The position numbers and the translations under genes are program-made. Below the pieces are notes generated by a model. That model worked only from the letters and a program-made list of their open reading frames with translations. It searched no databases and was not told where the DNA came from. Shown here in pieces: positions 50,101 to 60,400 of a stretch of DNA of 64,000 bases. The stretch comes from Glandiceps talaboti (lineage: Eukaryota; Hemichordata; Enteropneusta; Spengelidae), in contig NC_135561.1 in NCBI RefSeq assembly GCF_964340395.1, forward strand, positions 3,114,501 through 3,178,500, written 5' to 3'. Position 1 is the first letter of the stretch; each line of letters opens with the position of its first letter.

Positions 50101-52079
50101 AAGTAAAACGTACTGTCACTTTTGTTTTGATTTATTGATAATATGATAGAACATAAAGACACATGTGGTGTATCAAATGTTGCCTTAACACATGTTCAAT
50201 TTATAAACTCAATCATATACATTACTTGTTCTCTAAACAAGATAGGGCTTTACCCAGCTCTGACAGTAGACAAGTACAACATGTAGAAGTTATTCCCCAA
50301 TAGTGACCTAAGGGGGCTTTGTCACTATGAGCCTAGTCACTCTTAGCGACAGAACCCCTAGGTCAAAAATATTTTCCAGCAGAATGAAAAAAAAATATTA
50401 GAAAATAACATAACCATACCAGTACTAGTAATATCAAAGAATAATCGGGGAAAGTGATGGAAATTTTGAACATTTTGACTCATATTTCGAACACAGCAGA
50501 ACCAGGTGATGTTGACACTCGTCTTGACGCAGAAAGACCAGGATATAAATTCCATATTTTTTGTTCAACTTGGCTTGTGCATTATACAATGCATAATGTT
50601 AACCATCATTACATTCATAAAGTACTGTATTCTCTAAATCAGTTTTGTTTTCTAAAACACCATACAAATTACATATCACAATAAATGGTAATAACACCTT
50701 TCCCAGTCCAGGGAGGTTCCATTACTGACAATTAAACTTGGACATTTTGAAACCAGTGTAATAAATGTCCAATAAATGATCAATATGGTAAGACTGTCTT
50801 GTATTATATGAAAAAATAGAGTTCAATAACTAACTTGGAGTAAAACTCTTCCAAGTCCAACTAAGGCTATCCTTTTGGTATAATGGAATGTTCTCAACAA
50901 TTACAATCCTGAACCCTCCTGTTCAGTACAATGGGATAGACTCAATGATATTGGAATCTTGAAATTACCCCTTTGATACAATGGAATATCTCATGTTGAT
51001 GTTATCATCATGGATATCCATAAATTTCCCCTTTGGTATAATAGAATGTTCCCAGACAAACGAAACTTCCCCTTTGGTACAATAGAATGTTCCAGTAATG
51101 AAAGTAAAATACTGAAACTACCCATTCAGTGTAATGGAATAATCTCATGTGGGTATCCTGAAACATTGAAATTCCCTGTGTTACGATGGAATATTCTCAT
51201 ATAAGGAAATCAAAATACTTAAACTATCCCTGTTGTACAATGGAATGTTCTCAGAATGAAATTGAATCCTCACACTACCATCCCCCCACCCCCACGCACA
51301 CCGCCACCCCCACCCACACCCCCTGTACAATATAATACAATACAATACAATACAATACAATACAATACAATACAATACAATACAATGCAATGATCTCTGA
51401 AATCAAAACCCTGCCACAACTCCTCCATAGTCTAGTTCCTATACAGTATTGTTATGATTCACTCACAGTTGGCATCCAGACTAACTCCTCCATTACAATG
51501 GAATGTTCAAAAAATGAAATTAACAAGCTGAATCGACCCATTAGGTACAATAGAATGATCTTCTGATCAACTTTACACATAAAATCCTGAAACTAGAAAT
51601 GTACCCTATGATATATTGGAGTAATCAAGTTGAACTCATGATAAAATACAAGTCCTGATAGCCCTTTGACCTTTGGTAAAATGGAATAATATTTTGAAAA
51701 ACTGACAATCGAAACTCTGACAATAAAACTAAAATGTGCACATACACATAAACAGACAATGACTGACTACAAAACAATGTACAATATTTGAATTCATTGT
51801 GGTGTTCTATCAATTATTAGATTAGTCAGATAATTACACAATCACAGCTATGTCCATTTATGCTTTGACATGTCCGGCATGTGCCATTGGTAAAACAATG
51901 CCACACAACAAAAAACATGTTTCTGACTATTTTTTTTATTGTTACCACATGTTGTAGTGGAAATGGAGTTCTGTGTCACTAAACAACAAGAAACTATACA
52001 TTAATTACTAAATGCCAAAACTAATAACTTTGTAACATGTACTTTTACCTTCTACAGTGGGTATACTCCCTGTAGCCAT
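35954..52079 (-). CDS. Rho GTPase-activating protein, ARHGAP18/28/40 family (17 exons, complete)
   Basis: Stimulates GTP hydrolysis by Rho-family GTPases, acting in the cytoplasm on the actin cytoskeleton. Seventeen exons join in perfect phase (1,827 bp, 608 residues and TGA). Order: a start with a strong context (ttaccATGG), an acidic EVEWLKEAGF motif (about residue 17 on), a SLTRAQAEAV region, RSRTLPEGF, IRSLALIELTAMFD, LFGVPLPLL at the domain entry (about 258), RhoGAP domain with DEGILRVPG (arginine finger Arg300), KQFLRELPVPLL (Lys341, Arg345) and NKMSVINVAMIIAPNLF (Asn414, Asn422), then the family's C-terminal block GVIRLHAPEF, LWEVGGNIGE, CLD and NPYTEWII. That tail is specific to ARHGAP18/28/40 and separates it from other RhoGAPs. 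Human ARHGAP18 is somewhat longer (663). All catalytic landmarks are intact. A non-coding 5' exon further upstream is possible. Nothing in the sequence shows how it is regulated. Confidence 0.95.
36890..37055. repeat. Tandem repeat derived from an exon end and its 5' splice site
   Basis: A degenerate unit of about 35 bp runs through the start of RhoGAP intron 16. The unit at 36931-36963 copies the last bases of exon 16 and its donor: on the - strand it reads GGTAACATTG then GTAAGCC. Units near 36965-36983 and 36890-36930 are further decayed. Confidence 0.8.
37056..37123 (-). CDS. RhoGAP exon 16
   Basis: Acceptor cctttcag, donor gtaagtct; 68 bp. Encodes NHNGSSSLADICLWEVGGNI. Its 3' end and donor are repeated in the following intron (36890-37055). 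Confidence 0.92.
37296..37441 (-). CDS. RhoGAP exon 15 (C-terminal domain)
   Basis: Acceptor tttatcacag, donor gtaagtag; 146 bp, ends phase 2. Encodes AGVIRLHAPEFTKISITMQL and GDVVAKFH, the C-terminal block typical of ARHGAP18/28/40. Confidence 0.93.
37503..37784. repeat. 50-bp tandem repeat, about 5.5 copies
   Basis: Unit runs from ctcctggagttctatgtgac through ttaaaggccagggtttcaat to cccaggttgt. Lies in RhoGAP intron 14. Each unit has a GGGTTTCAATCCC block resembling a degenerate tRNA B box. Confidence 0.85.
38061..38111 (-). CDS. RhoGAP exon 14
   Basis: Acceptor ctctttcag, donor gtaacaat; 51 bp, phase 0 at both ends. Encodes a basic FHSRKGKEDGSKK linker. Confidence 0.82.
38325..38391. repeat. 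Two adjacent perfect hairpins in RhoGAP intron 13
   Basis: First: 10-bp arms ATATATGCAC (38325-38334) and its complement (38347-38356) around a 12-base loop. Second, one base later: 15-bp arms (38358-38372 and 38377-38391) around a 4-base loop. Both are perfect. Confidence 0.85.
38417..38503 (-). CDS. RhoGAP exon 13
   Basis: Acceptor aaatccag, donor gtaagtta; 87 bp, phase 0 at both ends. Encodes VPSFMVLQLRHVNE and a charged RRTENKKSRD stretch. Confidence 0.88.
39100..39303 (-). CDS. RhoGAP exon 12
   Basis: Acceptor tatttttcag, donor gtaagttt; 204 bp, phase 0. Encodes NKMSVINVAMIIAPNLF with conserved Asn414 and Asn422, ending the RhoGAP domain. Confidence 0.95.
40137..40219 (-). CDS. RhoGAP exon 11
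   Basis: Acceptor tccttttag, donor gtaggaaa; 83 bp, ends phase 0. Encodes MPDRKQQIQALNLLILILP, the helix that usually reads LLPxxNRxTL in the family (here PKVYRNTLK). Confidence 0.93.
41005..41170 (-). CDS. RhoGAP exon 10
   Basis: Acceptor taaatttacag, donor gtaagaaa; 166 bp, ends phase 1. Encodes YRGHDVAGLLKQFLRELPVP with the conserved Lys341 and Arg345. Confidence 0.95.
42149..42226 (-). CDS. RhoGAP exon 9 (arginine finger)
   Basis: Acceptor gttaacaacag, donor gtacattg; 78 bp, phase 0 at both ends. Encodes MLEYLEEGCLNDEGILRVPG; Arg300 is the catalytic finger. Confidence 0.95.
42530..42790. repeat. Degenerate 43-bp tandem repeat beside the RhoGAP exon 8 donor
   Basis: The clearest two units start at 42704 and 42747 (catctggttact then agctcatttacatattagca). 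More decayed units extend upstream. The array ends within a few bases of the exon 8 donor. Confidence 0.75.
42793..42884 (-). CDS. RhoGAP exon 8 (domain entry)
   Basis: Acceptor cattccag, donor gtgatctt; 92 bp, ends phase 0. Encodes LFGVPLPLLVENDRKRVPNT and PLLFQQ, the start of the RhoGAP fold. Confidence 0.94.
43668..43836 (-). CDS. RhoGAP exon 7
   Basis: Acceptor atctttcag, donor gtgagtgt; 169 bp, ends phase 1. Encodes LTPIDNLGVKDIEKIRSLAL and IELTAMFDNYSL, closely matching the segment before the RhoGAP domain in ARHGAP18, followed by a basic KSGKRKVK stretch. Confidence 0.93.
44078..44125. repeat. (CAA)n microsatellite in RhoGAP intron 6
   Basis: About 16 CAA units. The poly-Gln and poly-Leu frames across it are not genes. 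Confidence 0.95.
44373..44426 (-). CDS. RhoGAP exon 6
   Basis: Acceptor tctgttacag, donor gtaagtat; 54 bp, phase 0 at both ends, so it could be skipped without a frameshift. Encodes NIRLEELPSSNGSPSTLP. Confidence 0.8.
45271..45398 (-). CDS. RhoGAP exon 5
   Basis: Acceptor ttgtgttctacag, donor gtaagtga; 128 bp, ends phase 0. Encodes LTHTLPMDVPKTYTSE and a basic RRSREAKL end. Poorly conserved linker; supported by phase and splice sites. Confidence 0.85.
45590..46100. repeat. Degenerate tandem repeat, period about 145 bp
   Basis: Blocks such as aaactgctgagagggaggga, tttagtagtaattatcaaa and gggttatgatttgggtcagt recur with a spacing near 145 bp. Lies in RhoGAP intron 4. Confidence 0.75.
47271..47415 (-). 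CDS. RhoGAP exon 4
   Basis: Acceptor ttatcatgcag, donor gttagtat; 145 bp, ends phase 1. Arg/Ser-rich with RRSRTLPEGF, a likely disordered, phosphorylatable linker. Confidence 0.88.
47620..47722. repeat. About 48-bp duplication in RhoGAP intron 3
   Basis: The block from taaatgtcatgtcacatgag to catcattttagctg occurs twice in tandem, nearly identical. Confidence 0.85.
47758..47921 (-). CDS. RhoGAP exon 3
   Basis: Acceptor tatatttcag, donor gtaagtta; 164 bp, ends phase 0. Encodes GKELGEEVLESV, SLTRAQAEAVHKRV and TLRKRLRS, matching the family's helical N-terminal part. Confidence 0.9.
48708..48773 (-). CDS. RhoGAP exon 2
   Basis: Acceptor gtattttcag, donor gtatgaag; 66 bp. Encodes GEEEVEWLKEAGFQDLASKF, the N-terminal motif shared by ARHGAP18/28/40 proteins. 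Confidence 0.88.
49530..49990. repeat. Degenerate tandem repeat, period about 190 bp
   Basis: The phrase acttcaacttcaaactcca, followed by a ttaccagtg/ttcagtgg block, recurs three times with strong divergence. Lies in RhoGAP intron 1. Confidence 0.6.
50284..50591 (-). repeat. Dispersed repeat, copy 2 (inverted relative to 5041-5332)
   Basis: About 300 bp, read on the - strand, matches 5041-5332 along its whole length with many substitutions; both copies contain a Ser-Gln-Asn-Val-Gln-Asn-like frame fragment and end at attggggaataac. Lies in RhoGAP intron 1. Probably an old interspersed element of unknown class. Confidence 0.8.
50850..51680. repeat. Degenerate dispersed tandem repeat
   Basis: The phrase cctttggtacaatggaatgt, followed by tctca and an aaaatcctgaaact-type block, recurs at least ten times with variable spacing. 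In RhoGAP intron 1. Confidence 0.7.
51333..51386. repeat. (ACAAT)n microsatellite
   Basis: About 11 units within the degenerate array of RhoGAP intron 1. Confidence 0.96.
52049..52079 (-). CDS. RhoGAP exon 1 (start codon)
   Basis: ATG in strong context; ten codons (MATGSIPTVE) plus one base, donor gtaaaagt. It joins in phase to the WLKEAGF exon. The short length makes it the least certain exon, but the context and phase both fit. Confidence 0.75.
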
Positions 52080-52688
52080 GGTAACCTCCAGTCAAGTCAT
52101 GTGGGGAATTTGACTGTCACCTCCCTTCATGCCTAGCATTTACTTAGTTAATTGTATTTATAAACTTTAATAAGTAAGCCAGAAAGCAGGTTCGAATTAT
52201 GATTATTATCATTTTTTTTTAATTTGCTCGCTATGAGACACAATAGAGTCACCAAGTGATTAGAACCAATGAGGAGAATGAAGCATTAACACATGATTAC
52301 CATATCATGTGATGAATGTGACTGTGTCTAATTTTAGGTTTGACTATACAAACATTAGGGAAATCCTTGTCTAGAGGGGGAAACTATAAATCTCTAAATC
52401 TCTATACAGTTCATAGCAATAAAAAAGGTGTCCATTCAATTCAACATACTGAAGTCTGGCCAGAAAATTCATAGATTTCGATTTGAAACATCAAATAAGA
52501 AATGGCTTGTCCCAAAGGAAATAATCTGTAGGAATATTGCCTGACACGACTGTCAACAAAACAAGTTTGGTTTTAATCATTCTGTGTTTGTGATTTTATT
52601 AAAACACACTTCTACTCTAGTCTAGCACTATCCTTCATTAAATCTTTCAGCTCTTAAAGACCACGTTGGCATTCAGACTACCTCTACC

Positions 52689-53075
52689 TTGTCTAGTTCC
52701 AAACTGGTACAGTATTATGTATTAAAAACTTCATTACTTTACCAATCTAGTCAAGGCAGTTGTTCAAGCACTTATTCTGTGCTCCCCCCAACCGTGTTCA
52801 AATAAAACATGATGACATCATCTCGTCCCCACATTATTTTATTTTAAACAACTGGAGGTGGAGTCGTGGTTGGACATTTGCATATCAATATCAGTGCAGT
52901 CCGATGAAGACAGCCTGTCAGTTTGTGATGAATTACTACTGACATGCACCCTTCGTGCTTCCCTCACTTTAGGGGAGCACCACAATTTAACACCTTTCGT
53001 AACTGCCTTGACTAGACTGGTAAAGTAATGAAGTTTTTAAAACATAATACTGTACCAGTTTGGAACTTGACTATT
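52689..53075. mobile_element. 387-bp long-inverted-repeat element, copy 1
   Basis: Arms of about 75 bp (52689-52762 and 53001-53075) are inverted copies at roughly 90 percent identity. The interior shares a block of about 110 bp with 54340-54455. Six-base tctacc flanks on both sides (52683-52688, 53076-53081) may be a target duplication. Lies about 600 bp upstream of the RhoGAP start codon. Confidence 0.85.
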
Positions 53076-54209
53076 TCTACCCTAACCAAGCACAGAATTC
53101 GTGCAATTTTTTTTTATGGGAAAGTCTTAATTCTAAAGTTAAAATCGTTTATAAATTTTACTTCTACAAGTGTAAAAAAAATTATCATTGATATTATGCA
53201 AAATAATACAATTTTTTTTATTTAGAAGATTTTTTTATATTACAAAATCATAAGATATTGTAGTTATATTAATTTTGATACAGGAAAAATTTGGTGGAAT
53301 GGTAATTTAGAATATGTCAGGCACAGACAATGCAATGGGGAAATTAGACACTTCTTGTAAATAACTCATACATTCGGACTGCCATATTCAGTGCAACTGT
53401 TCTTAACACCTTTCACAACAGATGAATATAGAAACATGACAACTCATAAAATACGTTAGTGGGGCTTACTTCCACAGAAAAAGCTTTTGAATGTACATAT
53501 TCAGCTAAAAATAAATTGGCGCCAAAAAACATACAACTACAGTCTACATTTTGTAGAATTTTTATATGAAATTAAATTTAACAAATAAGCATTGCAGAGA
53601 ATTGTTGTTGACAATAAAATGAAAACCAAGGACAACCATGGTGACGAGTATCCTTCATTACGTTGCCTAGCAACAAAGCCTATTTTTTTCTAATGACACT
53701 TATTCTTTTCTTTTCACTCATAATACTTCTGCAGACACATTTATGGATCTAATTATGTCTTGATCGATACTTCAACTCTCAGATTTCATGACGATATCCA
53801 TGTATAATGTCATTAGGACTGTTGGTTTTCTGCTTCTATATCATACCATGTTCTGAGTCACAATGGCTTGAAATTACAACTGATGATTTGGATAATGGAA
53901 TATTTCAAATCATAACATACTGTACAACGGTATAAAAATCAACCAAAATAAGCAGAGACTATTATTAAACATACATGTGTATGGTGTAAGTTTGGCAGGA
54001 GAAAAGGTTTTGTTAGAGTTCCAGAAGAGGTTTTTTTTTTCCACCCAATAATTTTAGCAGAGTGAAAAAGATACCGAACTCTCAAACCTTTAAAGACCTA
54101 GTTTGAATAAGGAACAAAATCTAGTTATGCGAAACTTGTCTGGCAGAACTAATAGAAAAAGATGGTTTAGAACAAATTAGTGTTCCTGTTCAATCCTTAG
54201 GATTCCAAG

Positions 54210-54576
54210 ACTAGTTCCTGACGGACCATATTCCGTACTAAGTTATCTTCATATTATAATGTCTAGTCAATCCTGTTTCCGTAAGGTGTTCATATAAGCA
54301 TGACAACGTCCTCGCGTCCTTGCTTCCCCATGTGATTTTAGTTTAAACAGACGGAGGTGGAGACCTGGTTGGACATTTACATATATAATCAGTCCTAGAA
54401 ACATGAGAACGATGACAACAGCCTATCAATTTGTGATAGATTACTACTGACATGCACCATTCGCACTTCTCCCACCATGAGGTTGAACCACAATTAACGC
54501 CTTGAGTCACAGGATTGACTAGATGGTATAATATGAAGATAACGTAGTACAGAATACAGTCCGTCAGAAACTATAG
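54210..54576. mobile_element. 367-bp long-inverted-repeat element, copy 2
   Basis: Arms of about 66 bp (54210-54275 and 54509-54576) pair with few mismatches. The interior block (ggaggtggag, ggttggacattt, gattactactgacatgcacc) matches copy 1. The arms are clearly related to those of copy 1 but much more diverged from them than from each other. Confidence 0.85.
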
Positions 54577-55009
54577 GGTTCCATTTATAAGGTATAACTA
54601 ATTGGAGAGCATGGGATTGAATCCCTGGCCTTTAAATGCAAACAGTAGAGCAATTCTAAATAAATTGGCCTATCTATTTACTGTCAATAGTCTTTGAGGA
54701 GACTGTGTACACTGGATAAATGGTGTGTATACACATGACACTTTAACATGATTAATATCTTTTGTCAACTAAGTGTACATTTGTCGGATTCTGATAGCAT
54801 GTGATTATTTGGCAATCATACCATAAAAATGTCCCTATGTGAACAGTGTACATGTATGTATATATAAAATAAGTTAACAAAATGACAAAAAGTATTTTAA
54901 AAGATTCAAATAATTCAGTTATGGCTTCAAGATCTCTATTTCACTGACTGCATGGCCCTGAGACATAATAATTTGGAAGCTACATATTAGTCTACAAGGA
55001 AGTTGGAGG

Positions 55010-55170
55010 GGTTGTCAGTAGCCAAGCAGTTGTGTAAAACTCTTACCACTGCAGTTTGGGTTCAAATCCTGTTGGTACTATTAGCTAGATTTGATCAATT
55101 CAACCAAGTCTATCTATGTGAGAAGATCCTTGGAGGGTGTTATTCACATTGAGCCTACAAGTACTGAACA
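55010..55170 (+). mobile_element. tRNA-derived SINE-like sequence
   Basis: A-box-like tagccaagcag (55019 on) and B-box-like GGTTCAAATCC (55059-55069) have tRNA-like spacing of 40 bases, but flanks do not fold as an intact tRNA. The next 100 bp would be the SINE body. Confidence 0.5.
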
Positions 55171-55283
55171 TTGTAGGTTTTTGATGGCTATTTCTGTTTC
55201 CTCCTGTACTAAGATCACTAGAACATTGTAAGTTTTGATGGCTATTTCTGTTTCCTCCTGTACTAAGATCACTAGAACATTTG
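55146..55283. repeat. About 62-bp tandem duplication
   Basis: The phrase tttttgatggctatttctgt, tttcctcctgtactaagatc, actagaacatt occurs twice head to tail. Confidence 0.85.
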
Positions 55284-56148
55284 GGGTTGCGGAGTGGTGA
55301 CTATAACATCAACTTGTACATGAACTAATACAGATTATTGCACTAACTATAATTACGGAAGGACAACTCAATGTACAAAAATCTGACACAGAAACATCTA
55401 AAACATTTCTTGGTCGTACAGAACACATACCTGAACGTGACCTCCACAGAAATTGAACTTTGTAGGCTTTGTGGACAGACATTGATGACACATAAAAAAA
55501 TCACATCGTTCACCAACTAGTTTTCTTTCACTGATATAGAACCCTGGTGTACCAGAATACTGGACACCAGTTATAATGTAGTTAGCAGGCCTGCAGTAAA
55601 TCTCACCACACTACGCTTACTAAAACACTATAAACTGGTGTGGTCTAGTCTACACCGACTCATTAGATTTTAACTGTTGTCAAACAAAGAACTAATAAAA
55701 CACAGCACAAAACCTCTCAATGATGGGTGGGATAATAATGTGCCCACACATGAAAGGAATGTCATGATGACATAACAGTTATCCTTTTGTTTCCATGACA
55801 ATGGCAACTAATACATTTCAATGAACATTCAGATATATAGATTTCCAATATGTGTTCCCGTAAACATATCACAATAAACCTGGAATTTTCGCTAAAGATC
55901 TATTTTCACTTATTACACTGGAAAACAAACAAGTACAAATAAGTACAAATGTAGTGACTGCCTTTTTGTACCAGTCTGGTAATTCATTAGCAAAAATTAG
56001 TCCTAGAGAACTATTTGAAAACTGTATAAATATAACATTTTCTAGAGGCTGAGTGGCAAAAATATCTACATGTAGGTTTATAGTATGATAGTAATATATT
56101 TATTTTGGGTCCGTTTGGAAACAAAGAAAACAGCTAGAAGCAATGTGG

Positions 56149-57255
56149 TATTGTAGTCTCTGCCAATGAGACACACCAATGGCAGAAAGCAATGTGGTAC
56201 ATCATATTGTGTCCTCTGCCAATGAGACACACCAATGGCAGAAAGCAATGTGATACATCATATTGTGTCCTCTGTCAATGAGACACACCAATGGCAGAAA
56301 GCAATGTGGTACATCATATTGTGTCCTCTGTCAATGAGAGACACCAATGGCAGAAAGCAATGTGATACATCATATTGTGTCCTCTGCCAATGAGACACAC
56401 CAATGGCAGAAAGCAATGTGATACATCATATTGTGTCCTCTGTCAATGAGACACACCAATGGCAGAAAGTAATGTGGTACATCATATTGTGTCCTCTGTC
56501 AATGAGACACACCAATGGCAGAAAGCAATGTGGTACATCATATTGTGTCCTCTGTCAATGAGACACACCAATGGCAGAAAGTAATGTGGTACATCATATT
56601 GTGTCCTCTGCCAATGAGACACACCAATAGCAGAAAGTAATGTGGTACATCATATTGTGTCCTCTGCCAATGAGACACACCAATGGCAGAAAGCAATGTG
56701 GTACATCATATTGTGTCCTCTGTCAATGGGACACACCAATGGCAGAAAGCAATGTGGTACATCATATTGTGTCCTCTGTCAATGAGACACACCAATGGCA
56801 GAAAGCAATGTGGTACATCATATTGTGTCCTCTGTCAATGGGACACACCAATGGCAGAAAGCAATGTGGTACATCATATTGTGTCCTCTGTCAATGAGAC
56901 ACACCAATGGCAGAAAGTAATGTGATACATCATATTGTGTCCTCTGCCAATGAGACACACCAATGGCAGAAAGTAATGTGGTACATCATATTGTGTCCTC
57001 TGCCAATGAGACACACCAATGGCAGAAAGCAATGTGGTACATCATATTGTGTCCTCTGCCAATGAGACACACCAATGGCAGAAAGCAATGTGGTACATCA
57101 TATTGTGTCCTCTGCCAATGAGACACACCAATGGCAGAAAGTAATGTGGTACATCATATTGTGTCCTCTGCCAATGAGACACACCAATGGCAGAAAGCAA
57201 TGTGGTACATCATATTGTGTCCTCTGTCAATGAGACACACCAATGGCAGAAAGTA
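56149..57255. repeat. 56-bp minisatellite, about 20 copies
   Basis: Each unit contains tcctctgccaatgagacac, accaatggcagaaagcaatg and tggtacatcatattgtg. Copies differ mainly at three sites (ctgcc/ctgtc, gcaatg/gtaatg, tgtgg/tgtga). Each unit contains a near-palindrome, ctgccaatg ... caatggcag. The period is not a multiple of three; open frames across it are by-products. Confidence 0.97.
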
Positions 57256-58123
57256 ATCCTTATGACCCGTCACAATTTGGTGTTCCTGTACAATTTGATG
57301 AGTCTGTTCCATGTATCTCTTACTGTGTGGTGACTCACAACAAAACCTACTTTTTAGCATTTTAACTAACAACAAATTGTGTCTTCATTACATGATAGAG
57401 GGCTCAAGGGGCGAGCGAGATCTGGTCCAATTTGTAATATACATACAAAAATGGATGTATAATAATGTATTTCATGCATACTCTAGTAGTAGTCAACCAT
57501 AATTTTAGTTGGGAACCTAAACATTTTTAAAATATTTCACGAACTCAGCTAGGATCACTACCACCTTACCACCTTTGACAAATATACATGTATAGGGAAG
57601 ACAGACTTGTACTTCAGTTACCATAAAATTAACTTTCTATTCAGTGCAATGTCATGAATAGTTAAGACACTAGGTCCATAGCATTGCCTGTATAGATACA
57701 AACCTATGTGTGGGTGGGTGCATGATATCTGGATTTTTTGAGTAGTTAACATGAACACCTGTTCAAGGCTATGTGTGGGTGAAAACTGAATGGGTGTTTT
57801 AGATTAGAATTGTACTAGAATCCAGACTATATTCATTGTTAAATACAACGCCATCATCCTCTCATGCTGGCAACTCAATAGAAACACTTAAAATAGGGTA
57901 TTGTACTAATATACTATGGATTAAGAGAGACTGAGAATAGAATGTCATGCAACAAAGTAACAAAAAATACTTTGTAGAATTGAACGGAACTGATTAGTCA
58001 AGATTGATGTACTGTGCACAGAATAGAATAGAGTAAACTTGACTAGACTAAAATAGCATTTGAAGAGAAAGATCTGGATAAAATTAGAATAGGAAGATAC
58101 ATCCGGATTAAGTACATGTAGAA

Positions 58124-58512
58124 TAGAACAGAACTGCACAGCACAGAACAGAACAGCATAGCATAGCACAGAACAGAACAGAACAGAACAGAACAGAACA
58201 GAACAGAACAGAACAGAACAGAAAAGAACAGAAAAGAACATAACAGAACAGAACAGAATAGCATAGAATAGAACAGCATAGCACAGCATAGCATAGAACA
58301 GCACAGAACAGAACAGGATAGCACAGCAGTGAATACAACAGAACAGAAAAGAACAGAACAAAATAGGACAGAACAGCATAGTATACAATGTAGAACAGAA
58401 CAGAACAAAACAGAACAGAATAGAATAGAATATAATATAAAAAACAGAACAGAACAGAACAGAATAGAATAGAACAGAATCGAACAGCATAGCATAGCAC
58501 AGAATAGAAAGA
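58124..58512. repeat. (CAGAA)n degenerate pentanucleotide array
   Basis: About 390 bp of acaga/atagc-type pentamers. Cys/Phe/Ser-rich open frames on the - strand are artefacts of it. Confidence 0.95.
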
Positions 58513-59089
58513 ACAGAGTATACCGTTTGGATACATACATTTGATAACTCTCCTTGTCATTGGATTTTGTAATCAAAATTTGAAATCAATTTTAGTAAAT
58601 AATGTGAATACAAATTATCATATCCTCTTTGTTATAATAAGACAAATAACAGCATTCTGAAACTCTAAGTACTGTAATCCAAGTAGAGTACGGTTATTTC
58701 AAATGAACCAATGGAATAACAAGATGAATATAATAAAGCTAAATATAGCCAAATACTAAATATAAAATTTGTATTCTTTATCAATATTTGATAAACTTAA
58801 AATTATCAATATATTAATAGTTTAATCTGTTTTATCAATATATTATTACAATTTAATTATCAACAGTTAAAATAAACTATTTTTAATAACAGTAGAAATT
58901 CAGTAGAATTGTCGTATTGAAATGAGTGATATTACCATATGGTGACCTCTGCTGTCCTACTTTGCTAACAATAACACATCTACTGAATTCTATGAATTTT
59001 CTTTTATTGAAATACCAAAACGTGGCATTTCCATAGAGATTACGACAAATTTGATGACTTGAATTCTATTAATTTGTGATTTTTAGTAT

Positions 59090-59165
59090 TAATAATGATA
59101 ATAATAATAATAATGTTGTTTTTATATAACACTTTCCCACTCTGTGCTCAAAGAGTTTAAGAATT
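59090..59165. repeat. Fragment resembling a widespread animal interspersed repeat
   Basis: An (AAT)n run, gttgtttttatataacacttt and gtgctcaaagagttt resemble the common tatagcgcttt ... ctcaaagcgctt repeat of many animal genomes. Based on general familiarity only. Confidence 0.4.
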
Positions 59166-60174
59166 ATTATTAATTTTGACCTTTATAATTATAAATATAC
59201 AGAATTCTGCCAAAAAAAATGATTTCTGAAAAAAAATTAATATTTTGCTGGATACAATACACAGAAAATTTGTACACACTACAAAAGCTACATAAAATGT
59301 ATGCCATTTTATAACAAGTAATATGTGAATGTTTTCAAATATGTTCAAAAATAATGATCAAATATTCAACAATGTTTACTCTACTCAAGACAATCAGCCG
59401 GCCAACATAAATTTAAAAAAAATATACATTTGTATATATAAATATGGTTTTGGCTTTAATTAAAAATGTTAGAATGTATAATTTTAGCAGAGAGTCAAAG
59501 AAGATACAAATTAGTAGTACTGGTATTATTTCTTTGTTATATCAGAAAAAAAAACATAAAAATTACAGCTTATTCTAAAAAGGGCTAGAAATTGCTTTAT
59601 ATTTATTTCAAGGCTCAACAAAACAGCAGAATTAAAACCACAAACAAAATGCATACATAATTATATATCTAATGGTTTCCATGGCAACATGCTAAATCAC
59701 GTTTATGAATAAAGTAAATTGAGCAAAACAGGAACTAAAACCTATCTAATTTTGATTTATTTAAAATGTAATCAAAGGTCAAGATACGGAATATTCAATA
59801 TTTAAAAAAAATACCTTATAAAATTAAATCTGCACTAAATTCATAAATATTGCCAAATTATTACTCTTATGGAATGTATTTATATCATAAAAATCCATAT
59901 TTGTCAATGATGAGTCAAATAGCTTACCAATGGTACATGTATGCATGTAAATATAAATATAGACACAGTGTACTGTATACATGCACTAGAGTACAGACAT
60001 ACATGTATGGTTAGTTATTCAAAGTATTTTAATATTTTCATAAATGGCTGCCGGGGTGATAGTAATGAAAATAGCTACATGTAGAATACAAAGAAGGAAT
60101 GCCTAGGAAAGATTAAATACTAGTAGTTCATATTTATGAAGTGCCTTTCACAATTGATGATGTGATCATAGCAG

Positions 60175-60400
60175 ATTTATAACATCACAGTAGCCTAACA
60201 TGATGTATGGATACGTACTAAACTCCCAATGCAATGGACGTCATGATCATCGCACTATATAAACCTAGAGACCTATAGTATGAACATCAAAGTGGCCTAA
60301 CATGATGTACTCAACTTCCAATGGATGTCATGATCATAGCACTATATAAACCTAGAGACCTAAACATCACAGTGGCCTAACATGATGTACTGTACTCAAC
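60175..60400. repeat. Three-copy degenerate tandem repeat
   Basis: Blocks cctaacatgatgta and actatataaacctagagacc recur two to three times with a period near 80-90 bp. Confidence 0.75.

Noticed and set aside
56149-57255. CRISPR-like regular repeats
   Set aside because: Contiguous 56-bp tandem units with no spacers, in animal DNA; a minisatellite.
57945-58576. Long Cys/Phe/Ser/Leu open frames on the - strand, up to 181 residues
   Set aside because: All overlap the (CAGAA)n array and overlap each other in several frames.
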